A stretch of 64,000 nt of DNA from Bacteroidales bacterium UBA5235 (lineage in GTDB: Bacteria; Bacteroidota; Bacteroidia; Bacteroidales; VadinHA17): contig DHUL01000044.1 in NCBI GenBank assembly GCA_002409145.1, forward strand, positions 33,084-97,083, read 5' to 3'. Under the pieces are notes generated by a model, which saw only the letters and a program-made list of their open reading frames with translations, did no database searches and was not told the DNA's origin. Made by a program: the position numbers and the translations under genes. Below, piece by piece: positions 1 through 7,890 of the stretch (positions are counted from its first letter, which is position 1; each line of letters starts with the position of its first letter).

Positions 1-1
1 T

Positions 2-619
2 GTTATTGAAGGGAATATTGGTGCGGGCAAGACTACACTGGCATCAATGATTGCAAGGGACTGCAATGCAAAACTGATCCTCGAACGGTTTGCCGACAAT
101 CCATTCCTCCCTAAATTCTACAATGACCCCTCACGTTACTCCTTCCCCCTGGAACTCTCTTTCCTGGCCGACCGTTACAGGCAGCTCAAGGAGGAGCTGG
201 TGGAACCGGACCTTTTCAAGAGCTTCACTGTAGCCGATTACTACTTCATGAAGTCGCTCGTCTTCTCCTCCAAAACCCTGGAAAAGGAAGAGTTCAATCT
301 CTATCGCCAGATATTTTATATTATCTATAGCTCTCTTCCCAAGCCTGACCTCTATGTTTACCTTCACGTACCCCCGGAAAGGCTTCTAAAAAACATAGCC
401 ATGAGGGGCAGGGAGTACGAACAGTCAATAACTGCTGATTATCTCTCAGGAATACAGGAAAGCTATTTCAATTTCTTCAGACAGAATCCGGAAAACCGTT
501 ACCTGGTACTCGATGTATCAAATATCGACTTTGTTGCAAGCCACGATGACTACCTGAAAGTGAAGGAAACGATCTTCACCTTGCCTGTCACTCAGGGAAT
601 CAACCTCCGGAATTTCTGA
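2..619 (+). CDS. Deoxynucleoside kinase, 5' end cut by window edge
   Basis: Phosphorylates deoxynucleosides (purine salvage type in this phylum) using ATP in the cytoplasm. The reading frame is open from base 2 and begins inside the protein at the P-loop GNIGAGKTT (bases 14-37); the first internal ATG at 47 lies after the P-loop, so the true start is upstream of the window. Further family marks are ERFADNPFLPKFY, FPLELSFLADRY, and the RGREYEQ lid near the C terminus. The visible part is about 205 residues, roughly the size of a bacterial dNK, so little of the kinase domain is missing. In many Bacteroidetes this domain is fused behind FolK; whether that holds here cannot be seen. Confidence 0.88.
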   Translation, partial: VIEGNIGAGKTTLASMIARDCNAKLILERFADNPFLPKFYNDPSRYSFPLELSFLADRYRQLKEELVEPDLFKSFTVADYYFMKSLVFSSKTLEKEEFNLYRQIFYIIYSSLPKPDLYVYLHVPPERLLKNIAMRGREYEQSITADYLSGIQESYFNFFRQNPENRYLVLDVSNIDFVASHDDYLKVKETIFTLPVTQGINLRNF

Positions 620-661
620 ATTTTTCATACAGGGATTGCAGTTATTGACTAAAAATTATCT

Positions 662-669
662 TAAATTTG
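662..669 (+). promoter_or_regulatory. Candidate -7 box TAAATTTG
   Basis: Exact match to the Bacteroidetes TAnnTTTG -7 consensus, 73 bp before the TPR lipoprotein start. The nearest upstream TTG triplets (636-638, 645-647) are not at ideal spacing, so only the -7 half is supported. Confidence 0.4.
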
Positions 670-742
670 CAGACAAGTCAGAAATATCGTATAATTGCTT
701 TGATTAAACAGAAACTGATCGCAACTAATTAAAAAACAAATT

Positions 743-2449
743 ATGAAAAATTTCACCAGACTTTTTGTCATTCTGCTTGCAGCTGTTCTTATGTCAGGTT
801 GCAGCAGTCTTGACAAGATGAAGAAAAATGCCAATCTCGTCAAGTATGAAATCACTCCCAAAGTGCTTGAGACCCATGCAGGCATTGTTGCCGCACAGGT
901 AAAAGTCACCTATCCGGAGAAGTACTTTGACAAGAATACCACGCTGAAGATCACCCCTGTCCTTTCATACGAAGGCGGTGAGACGGCATTTGATGAACTG
1001 CTCTTCACACAGGGAGAGAAAGTTCTGGCCAATAACAAGTCGGTTGCATGGACTGGCGGAACCGTAAACTGGTCAGGTGATGTGAATTATATACCTGAGA
1101 TGAAAGTGTCTGAGTTCCTTCTTCGCGTAGATGCTGAAAGAAAGGGCAAGACTCTCTCATTTGATCCCATCAAACTGGCTGACGGTGTAATTGCCACTTC
1201 AACTCTTGTAGAAGATCACGCAATGCCAATCTCGCTGAAAGACAACTACCAGCGCATTGTCCCGGAACAGAAGATTGCTGATATTCTCTACAACATCAAC
1301 CAGTCAAATATCAGGCCTTCAGAACTCAAGTCCGCCGATATCCAGGCTCTCAAGGATTACATTGCACTTGTGGTGCAGAATGAAAGAATGGAAGTTAAAG
1401 GTGTGACTAACAGTTCATATGCTTCACCTGACGGGCCTCTGTCACTTAACGAGAAACTCTCGGAAGCCAGGGGTAAGGCTGCTGATAAGTATCTGCAGAA
1501 AGAATATGGTAAGATGCCCGAACTTGCTCAGCTGTTCTCCAAACAGACCACTGCTGAAGACTGGGAAGGTTTCAAGGCTCTCGTACAGGAGTCGTCAATC
1601 GCTGACAAAGAGCTCATCCTGAGGGTTCTCTCGATGTACCAGGATCCGGTCGTCCGTGAGAAGGAGATCAAGAATATGGCGACCGCATACGAAGCTCTCG
1701 CCGAGGAGATTCTTCCACTGCTGAGAAGGTCAAAACTGATCGTTGACGTAAACCTGGTTGGTCTCAACGATGAGGAGATCCTCACAGCTATAAAGAGCGA
1801 TCCGTCAGTCCTCAGCCACGAGCAGATGCTATACGCTGCCACCCTGACCAGTGATCCCAAGGAGATGCTGAAGTACTACCAGATAGCTGCCGAGAACGAT
1901 CCCAAGTCCTACAGGGCATGGAACAACATCGGCTGGGCTTATCTTCAGATGGGCAATGCTGATGACGCTATAGTTGCTCTCGAGAAAGCCAAGGCTCTCA
2001 AGAATGATGACAATGTGAAGAACAACCTCGGTTTTGCCGCTCTTCTCAAGGGTGACATCAAGGGTGCTGCCGAATACTTCAATTCAATGTCAGCAGCCAC
2101 ACCCGAGTCAAAATTCGGACTCGGAACAATTGCAATTCATGAAGGCAAGTATGACCAGGCAGTCAATATGCTCAGTGACACGCCTACAATGAACCTTGCA
2201 CTGGCACAGCTCCTCAAGGGTGACCTCAACAAGGCCAAGACAACCATGGATGCAGTCAAACCGTGCAAATGCGGTGCTCCCTCATACCTGAAGGCAGTCA
2301 TAGCAGCACGCCTTGACAACAAGGACGGTGTCATCAGCGGCCTCCGCGAAGCTATCGGCTACAACAGCGACTGGAAGAACTACGCAATGACAGACCTCGA
2401 GTTTGCCAAATACTTCACTGACGATGCATTCATCGCAGTAACGAAGTAG
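743..2449 (+). CDS. TPR-containing outer-membrane or periplasmic lipoprotein
   Basis: A 568-residue lipoprotein of unknown precise role. The signal peptide ends in a lipobox (LMSGC, acylated Cys20). Residues about 30-160 look beta-rich. Around residues 215-255 the segment YASPDGPLSLNEKLSEARG resembles the core of OmpA-like C-terminal domains. Residues about 375-460 form tetratricopeptide repeats (for example AWNNIGWAYLQMGNADDAI, then NNLGFAALLKGDIKGAAEY). Such TPR/OmpA-like lipoproteins are common in Bacteroidetes envelopes and some serve type IX secretion; that link is only a possibility here. The gene is monocistronic, ending at a strong hairpin terminator shared with the convergent methyltransferase gene. 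Confidence 0.75.
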   Translation: MKNFTRLFVILLAAVLMSGCSSLDKMKKNANLVKYEITPKVLETHAGIVAAQVKVTYPEKYFDKNTTLKITPVLSYEGGETAFDELLFTQGEKVLANNKSVAWTGGTVNWSGDVNYIPEMKVSEFLLRVDAERKGKTLSFDPIKLADGVIATSTLVEDHAMPISLKDNYQRIVPEQKIADILYNINQSNIRPSELKSADIQALKDYIALVVQNERMEVKGVTNSSYASPDGPLSLNEKLSEARGKAADKYLQKEYGKMPELAQLFSKQTTAEDWEGFKALVQESSIADKELILRVLSMYQDPVVREKEIKNMATAYEALAEEILPLLRRSKLIVDVNLVGLNDEEILTAIKSDPSVLSHEQMLYAATLTSDPKEMLKYYQIAAENDPKSYRAWNNIGWAYLQMGNADDAIVALEKAKALKNDDNVKNNLGFAALLKGDIKGAAEYFNSMSAATPESKFGLGTIAIHEGKYDQAVNMLSDTPTMNLALAQLLKGDLNKAKTTMDAVKPCKCGAPSYLKAVIAARLDNKDGVISGLREAIGYNSDWKNYAMTDLEFAKYFTDDAFIAVTK

Positions 2450-2469
2450 CTTTAAAACTGATAATGAGA

Positions 2470-2503
2470 AACCTCGTCCGCCGACTGGCGAACGGGGTTT
2501 TTT
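2470..2503. terminator. Hairpin terminator between convergent genes
   Basis: Arms 2470-2482 and 2487-2499 (13 nt each, one G-U pair and one mismatch) with a 4-nt loop, followed by six T (2498-2503). It lies 20 bp after the TPR lipoprotein stop. The opposite strand has only a weak T-run, so it mainly serves the plus-strand gene. Confidence 0.75.
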
Positions 2504-2509
2504 GATGTT

Positions 2510-3040
2510 TTACCTTTTGGTGTGTCCTGCCAGCTCCCACAAGACTATCCCCGCACTGACAGCCACATTGAATGAGTGTTTGGTGCCATACTGGGGTATC
2601 TCAATGCAAGCGTCTGACAGATTCACCACCTCTTCACTCACACCTCTGATCTCATGACCGAATACCAGCGCATACCTCCTGCCAGGCTCCGCTGTAAAAC
2701 GGTCAGGTGAGACAGCCCCTTCAGCCTGCTCCACCGAGACAATGAGGTAACCCTTTTCCTTAAGCAGCCTGGCTGCCTCCACGGAACTCTCAAAGTACTT
2801 CCATTCAACTGATTCAGTGGCCCCAAGTGCAGTCTTGTGTATCTCCCTGTGCGGAGGGGTGGCGGTGATACCACACAGCCATACCGCCTCCACAAGAAAA
2901 GCGTCTGCCGTCCTGAAGATTGATCCCACATTGTTGAGGCTTCGCACGTTGTCAAGGACCAGAAGAAAGGGCGACTTCTCCGAAGCCCTGAATTCCTTCA
3001 CACTCTTCCGGTTCAGTTCATCGTTTGTAAGCTTCCTCAT
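2510..3040 (-). CDS. TrmH/SpoU-family RNA 2'-O-methyltransferase
   Basis: Transfers a methyl group from S-adenosylmethionine to a ribose 2'-OH in tRNA or rRNA. All three SPOUT motifs are visible in 176 residues: motif 1 (NVRSLNNVGSIFRTADAF, about residues 31-48), motif 2 (LVFGHEIRGVSEEV) and motif 3 (CIEIPQYGTKHSFNVAVSAG), which together form the trefoil-knot cofactor site. It is short and lacks the N-terminal substrate-binding extension of RlmB, resembling TrmH-like single-domain members. The RNA target cannot be told from sequence. Start codon is ATG at 3040. Confidence 0.9.
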   Translation of the reverse strand: MRKLTNDELNRKSVKEFRASEKSPFLLVLDNVRSLNNVGSIFRTADAFLVEAVWLCGITATPPHREIHKTALGATESVEWKYFESSVEAARLLKEKGYLIVSVEQAEGAVSPDRFTAEPGRRYALVFGHEIRGVSEEVVNLSDACIEIPQYGTKHSFNVAVSAGIVLWELAGHTKR

Positions 3041-3141
3041 GAATAAAAATTTTAGCTAAAATAATTATAAAAAAAGAGTAAATTACATACCTCTTTTACT
3101 CATGATGCCCCGATAACCTGTATTATTAACCTTGAAATATC

Positions 3142-4332
3142 ATGAATATCCACGAATACCAGGGAAAATCCATTTTGCAGGCACATGGTGTTGCCGTGCA
3201 GGAGGGATTCATCGCCATGACGGCCGGGCAGGCCGTAATGGTAGCCAAAGAGCTGAGCGGTAAATTCGGCACCGGGATTTTCGTCATCAAGGCGCAGATC
3301 CATGCCGGTGGACGTGGCAAGGGAGGGGGAGTCAGGATAGCACATTCACCGCAGGAGGCAGGGGAGGTGGCTTCGCATATGCTGGGGATGACCCTGGTGA
3401 CACCACAGACAGGGCCTGCAGGCAAGAAGGTGCACAAGGTGCTCGTTGCTCGCGATGTCTATTACAAGGGAGAATCGGAGATAAAGGAGTTTTACCTGTC
3501 TCTGCTTCTTGACCGCAGGAAATCAGCGTACGTGGTTGCCTATTCACCTGAGGGAGGGATGGACATCGAAGAGGTGGCTGCACGCAATCCTGAAGCGCTC
3601 TTCACTGAGACGGTTGATGCAACCTGTTGCCTGCATGAGTTTCAGATGAGGACAATTGCCTCCAACCTTGGCCTCCATGGAAAGGCTTACCGCGAAATGG
3701 TAATATTCATGAAAGGGCTCTGGGAAGCTTTCGTCAATTCTGACGCCACACTGATGGAGATCAACCCGCTCCTGAAGACCAGTGATGACAGGGTACTTGC
3801 GGTAGACTGCAAGGTGACTCTTGACGACAATGCGCTGTACCGTCATCCCGAGCTTGAGGCAATGCGTGACCTGAACGAGGAAGATCCCACCGAGGTGGAA
3901 GCTTCAGCCAGTAACCTCAATTATGTAAAACTCGACGGTGATGTTGGATGTATGGTCAATGGAGCCGGTCTGGCCATGGCCACCATGGACCTGATAGGAC
4001 TCTCCGGCGGCAAACCGGCCAATTTCCTCGATGTGGGAGGTGGCGCGAACCCCCAAACGGTAGAGGCCGGATTCAGGATCATCCTCAAGGATCCGAATGT
4101 GAGAGCTGTCCTCGTAAATATTTTTGGCGGAATAGTAAGGTGTGACCGCGTTGCCGCTGGTATCATAGAGGCATACAAGAGCATAGGTGATATAAAAGTA
4201 CCCGTCATAGTGAGGCTCCAGGGAACCAATGCAGAAGAGGCAAGGGCCCTGATAGACAGCTCCGGGCTGAAGGTCATAGCCGCCTCTACATTCACCGATG
4301 CTGCTGAAAGGGTAAGGGCTGCCCTGAGCTGA
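3142..4332 (+). CDS. sucC: Succinyl-CoA synthetase beta subunit (ADP-forming)
   Basis: Beta subunit of succinate-CoA ligase, which couples succinyl-CoA cleavage to ATP formation in the TCA or reductive branch. The 396 residues are full length. The N-terminal ATP-grasp fold begins MNIHEYQGKSIL and carries the KAQIHAGGRGKGGGVR loop (about residues 47-62); LMEINPL (about residue 205) supplies metal ligands; the C-terminal ligase domain has FLDVGGGAN and NIFGGIVRCD. The alpha subunit gene sucD, usually directly downstream, is absent: the next gene is priA. The partner must be encoded elsewhere. Start is ATG at 3142. Confidence 0.95.
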   Translation: MNIHEYQGKSILQAHGVAVQEGFIAMTAGQAVMVAKELSGKFGTGIFVIKAQIHAGGRGKGGGVRIAHSPQEAGEVASHMLGMTLVTPQTGPAGKKVHKVLVARDVYYKGESEIKEFYLSLLLDRRKSAYVVAYSPEGGMDIEEVAARNPEALFTETVDATCCLHEFQMRTIASNLGLHGKAYREMVIFMKGLWEAFVNSDATLMEINPLLKTSDDRVLAVDCKVTLDDNALYRHPELEAMRDLNEEDPTEVEASASNLNYVKLDGDVGCMVNGAGLAMATMDLIGLSGGKPANFLDVGGGANPQTVEAGFRIILKDPNVRAVLVNIFGGIVRCDRVAAGIIEAYKSIGDIKVPVIVRLQGTNAEEARALIDSSGLKVIAASTFTDAAERVRAALS

Positions 4333-4419
4333 TTCATTCATTGCCGCAGCGTTCATAAATTAAGGCAGCAGACAAGGCCTTTGTTGGTGTTTATTCTTAA
4401 TTTGCCGCCGTTTTAACCA

Positions 4420-6432
4420 ATGAGCAGACAGTTCGCAGATATCATCATTCCTGTTGCCGTGCCCGGCTCGTTTACCTATGAAATTCCGGAGGTACTTCAG
4501 GGTATTGTTCAACGTGGCAGCCTTGTGAATGTCCCCTTCGGGCAGAGCAGAAATGTTGCCGGGCTGGTGGTCAGGGTTCATGACAGGCTGCCTGCAGAAG
4601 TCTCTCTCAGGGAGATAGACAGCCTCCTCCCCGGCGGATTTTCTGTCAATGATCGCCTCACAGACTTCCTTCTGTGGATATCTGATTATTACATGGCCTA
4701 TCCTGGCGAGGTGATGAAAGCAGCGATACCCTCGCCTGATGATCTGCCAGGACACCCTGTGAAGCGAAAGCAGAAGGAGACTCCTGATGTGCCGGAGACC
4801 GGGATGGTCATTCCGGCAGAGCTGAACAAAGTGCAAAAAGAGGCATATGATTCTATCAAACAGCTGTTTGCTGACCGTGAGACGGTACTGTTGCACGGCG
4901 TCACTTCCAGCGGTAAGACGGAGATTTATATCCACCTGATGCGTGAGCAGCTTGATCATGGGAAGCAGGTCCTGTATATGCTTCCTGAGATAGCACTTAC
5001 AACCCAGATAATAGAGAGGCTCAGGAGACATTTCGGTAGTGCCATCGGGGTGTTTCACTCGCGTTTAACACCTGCGGCACGCAGGAAAGTTTGGAAGAAG
5101 GTCAGTGACGGAAGCCTCAGGGCTGTTCTGGGGGTTCGGTCATCACTCTTCCTTCCGTTCAGTGACCTGGGGCTGATCATTGTGGATGAGGAGCATGACT
5201 CATCTTATAAGCAGAATGACCCGGCACCGCGATATCATGCCCGTGATGCGGCAATAATGCTCACCCGCATACACGGCGGAAGGGCTCTGCTCGGTTCAGC
5301 CACACCATCGCTTGAGAGCTACCACAATGCACTTTCCGGAAGGTACGGCTTTGTTGAGCTGATGACACGCTACGGTGATGTAATGATGCCTGAGATGGTC
5401 ATAGCTGACACACGCCGGGCTGGCAGGAAGAAGAGCCCGTCATCCCATTTCACTCCCCGTCTGCTTGAGGCGGTGGAGGAGGCGCTGAAGCGCGGGGAAC
5501 AGGTCATCCTCTTCCAGAACAGGAGAGGCTTTTCTCCGTTCCTGATGTGCTCTGACTGCGGTCATGTGCCTGCCTGCACAAACTGCTCGGTGAGCTATAC
5601 CTATCATAAGAGCATCAACAGGCTGGTGTGCCACTATTGCGGCAAGAGCGTGAGACTGCCCTCAGAGTGCCCTGATTGCGGATCAGTGAACATATCCACC
5701 ATAGGCTTCGGCACAGAGAAGATAGAAGAGGAAATAAGATTGATGTTCCCATCAGCGAGGGTGGCGCGAATGGATCAGGACACCGTCAGGAACAGAAACG
5801 CTGCATCTGATATACTTGGCAGCTTCGCCGCCGGCGATACCGATATCCTTATCGGGACACAGATGATTTCCAAGGGACTCGACTTCGAGAGACTGACAGT
5901 GGTGGGTATCCTCGATGCCGATAATATGATGCATTTCCCTGATTTCCGGGCTTACGAGCGAAGCTTCCAGCTGATGGAACAGGTGAGCGGGAGAGCCGGG
6001 AGGAGAACACGCAGGGGGAAAGTGATCATCCAGACCGCTGACCCTGCAAACATGATACTCAGGCAGGTGCTGAAGCATGATTACAGGTCGATGAGCTCGG
6101 CACAGCTTGAGGAGAGGGCTCTCTTCGGTTATCCTCCCTTTACGAGGATTATAAGAATTGCACTGAAGCACCGTGACCTCGACGAACTCACTGCATCGGC
6201 CGCACGACTGGCTGATACCCTGCGCAGGCATCTCGGCAAACACGTTCTGGGCCCGGAGTTTCCCATGGTAATGCAGGTTCAGAAGTGGTATATCAAAACG
6301 GTGATGATAAAAATCGATACCACACTTTCACCTTCAAAAGTCAAGGAGCTGGTGCGGCGTGCCATGGAGACTGAACTGAAATCACCCAGAAGAGGTCTGC
6401 TGCGTATACATGCCGATGTCGATCCCCAGTGA
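4420..6432 (+). CDS. priA: Primosomal protein N' (PriA helicase), winged-helix region missing
   Basis: 3'-to-5' DNA helicase that recognises stalled forks and reloads the replisome. Order: 3'-DNA-binding domain (about residues 1-100), helicase lobe 1 with Walker A GVTSSGKTE (about 160-168) and VDEEHDSSYKQ, then the zinc module with eight cysteines (CSDC, CTNC, CHYC, CPDC), lobe 2 with GTQMISKGLDFERL and QVSGRAGRR, and the C-terminal domain. At 670 residues it is short. Between MKAAIP (residue 104) and LNKVQKEAY (135) lie only about 30 charged, Pro-rich residues where E. coli PriA has a winged-helix domain of roughly 80-90. The frame is intact, so this is a domain loss, not a frameshift. Confidence 0.93.
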   Translation: MSRQFADIIIPVAVPGSFTYEIPEVLQGIVQRGSLVNVPFGQSRNVAGLVVRVHDRLPAEVSLREIDSLLPGGFSVNDRLTDFLLWISDYYMAYPGEVMKAAIPSPDDLPGHPVKRKQKETPDVPETGMVIPAELNKVQKEAYDSIKQLFADRETVLLHGVTSSGKTEIYIHLMREQLDHGKQVLYMLPEIALTTQIIERLRRHFGSAIGVFHSRLTPAARRKVWKKVSDGSLRAVLGVRSSLFLPFSDLGLIIVDEEHDSSYKQNDPAPRYHARDAAIMLTRIHGGRALLGSATPSLESYHNALSGRYGFVELMTRYGDVMMPEMVIADTRRAGRKKSPSSHFTPRLLEAVEEALKRGEQVILFQNRRGFSPFLMCSDCGHVPACTNCSVSYTYHKSINRLVCHYCGKSVRLPSECPDCGSVNISTIGFGTEKIEEEIRLMFPSARVARMDQDTVRNRNAASDILGSFAAGDTDILIGTQMISKGLDFERLTVVGILDADNMMHFPDFRAYERSFQLMEQVSGRAGRRTRRGKVIIQTADPANMILRQVLKHDYRSMSSAQLEERALFGYPPFTRIIRIALKHRDLDELTASAARLADTLRRHLGKHVLGPEFPMVMQVQKWYIKTVMIKIDTTLSPSKVKELVRRAMETELKSPRRGLLRIHADVDPQ

Positions 6433-6488
6433 CCCGGGTTGCCCTTTAATATTAAAAGGTTATTTTTACGGATTCAAAGCTGTTTTTC

Positions 6489-6860
6489 ATGAAAATAGAG
6501 GTTTCAAACGGAGAGATTGCGGATAAGCTGACAATTATTGAACTTAAGCTGGAGCGGATAAGTGACCCTGATAAACTGATAAACCTGAGAAAAGAACATG
6601 CCATTCTTGATGAGGCGCTCGCAGGTTTCATGAAGAAGGATGATCCTCTTTACCTGGAGCTCTACAGGGTCAATGCCGGATTGTGGGAGATTGAAGACCG
6701 AATAAGGGATCTTGAAAGAAACAAGGATTTCGGGGTAGAATTCATAGAGACTGCCAGGTCAGTGTACTTTACAAATGACATCCGTTCCGAGATCAAGCGG
6801 AAGATAAACATGATTACCGGCTCGGGCCTAGTGGAGGAAAAGTCGTACGAAAAATACTGA
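6489..6860 (+). CDS. DUF6165-like small protein
   Basis: A 123-residue, charged, probably all-helical cytoplasmic protein beginning MKIEVSNGEIADKLTIIELK, which matches my memory of the DUF6165 family, often found beside glycosyltransferases. No catalytic motif or membrane segment is seen. It ends one base before the ATG of the GT9 glycosyltransferase, so the two are almost certainly co-translated and may work together in surface-glycan or LPS assembly. Function is unknown. Confidence 0.7.
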   Translation: MKIEVSNGEIADKLTIIELKLERISDPDKLINLRKEHAILDEALAGFMKKDDPLYLELYRVNAGLWEIEDRIRDLERNKDFGVEFIETARSVYFTNDIRSEIKRKINMITGSGLVEEKSYEKY

Positions 6861-6861
6861 G

Positions 6862-7887
6862 ATGAGCCTTCTTGTGATACGCACATCATCGATGGGTGAT
6901 GTGATAATGACCCTGCCCGTGATCAGGTCGTTTGCCGCTGCATACCCTGGCGAAGAGCTGGTCTTTGTCACAAAGAAGCCTTTTGATCAGTTTGTTGCCG
7001 GCATTCCCGGGGTGAAGGTTTTCCTTACTGATCATCATGGCAGGCACAGGGGTATTACTGGCCTGCTGAGGATCTGGATGGATCTTCGTGCAAAGTACAA
7101 CATCACCGCGGTTGCTGACCTGCATGACGTTATCAGGTCGAAGGTGGTGCGCCTGCTGTTTCGCTTTGACGGCTGCCACGTGGCTTCAATAGACAAGGAG
7201 CGTATACGCCGGCGCAAGCTGGTTCGTGGCAGGCTCACCGGCTCGCTGACCCACACCGTTGAGCGTTACCGTGCCGTATTCGCACGTACCGGGTACCCTC
7301 TGGAACTGGTCCCCGGCCCCTGGATGATCCCGTCCGCAGAAGGAGCAGCCGTGGCAGCCTCACGTACTGACGGCATGAAAAGACCTTTCCTGGGAGTGGC
7401 GCCGTTGGCGAGGCACCGTCTCAAGACATGGCCCGCAGAGAAGATGGAGGCCATGCTACGCCTGTTGGTATCGCGGAAGGAATGCACACTCTTTCTTTTT
7501 GGATCTCCTGATGAATCAGCTGAAGTGGATGAGATAGCTGCCCGTGTGCCGGGTGCAATATCCATGGCGGGGAAGATCAGCCTTGAAGGCGAAATTGCAC
7601 TTATCGCAGACCTTGACCTGATGCTTGCCATGGACTCATCAAACATGCACCTGTCTGCCATACTGGGTATTGATACACTGTCAATATGGGGTGCCACCCA
7701 TCCCCGTGCCGGATTCAGCGCCTGGGGTATGCCGGCTGAAAACCAAATCCAGATACCGGATACCGAACTTACATGCCGCCCCTGCTCCATCTACGGTAAA
7801 GGGACCTGCAGACGCGGTGACCTTGCCTGCCTGGAGTGGCTGACACCGGAGATGGTTCTTCAAAAAATCCTGAACAGACTTAAGTGA
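6862..7887 (+). CDS. GT9-family glycosyltransferase (heptosyltransferase-like)
   Basis: Member of the ADP-heptose:LPS heptosyltransferase family (GT9), adding a sugar to lipid A core or another surface glycan at the inner face of the cytoplasmic membrane. In 341 residues there is the N-terminal LLVIRTSSMGDVIMTLPVIR motif of GT-B heptosyltransferases and a C-terminal nucleotide-sugar site (AMDSSNMHLSAILGIDTLSI with WGATHP). Four Cys near the C terminus (CRPCSIYGKGTC, LACLEW) resemble those in other Bacteroidetes GT9 proteins. Located between DUF6165 and GH92 with gaps of 1 and 3 bp. The exact donor sugar cannot be assigned. Confidence 0.88.
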   Translation: MSLLVIRTSSMGDVIMTLPVIRSFAAAYPGEELVFVTKKPFDQFVAGIPGVKVFLTDHHGRHRGITGLLRIWMDLRAKYNITAVADLHDVIRSKVVRLLFRFDGCHVASIDKERIRRRKLVRGRLTGSLTHTVERYRAVFARTGYPLELVPGPWMIPSAEGAAVAASRTDGMKRPFLGVAPLARHRLKTWPAEKMEAMLRLLVSRKECTLFLFGSPDESAEVDEIAARVPGAISMAGKISLEGEIALIADLDLMLAMDSSNMHLSAILGIDTLSIWGATHPRAGFSAWGMPAENQIQIPDTELTCRPCSIYGKGTCRRGDLACLEWLTPEMVLQKILNRLK

Positions 7888-7890
7888 CAT

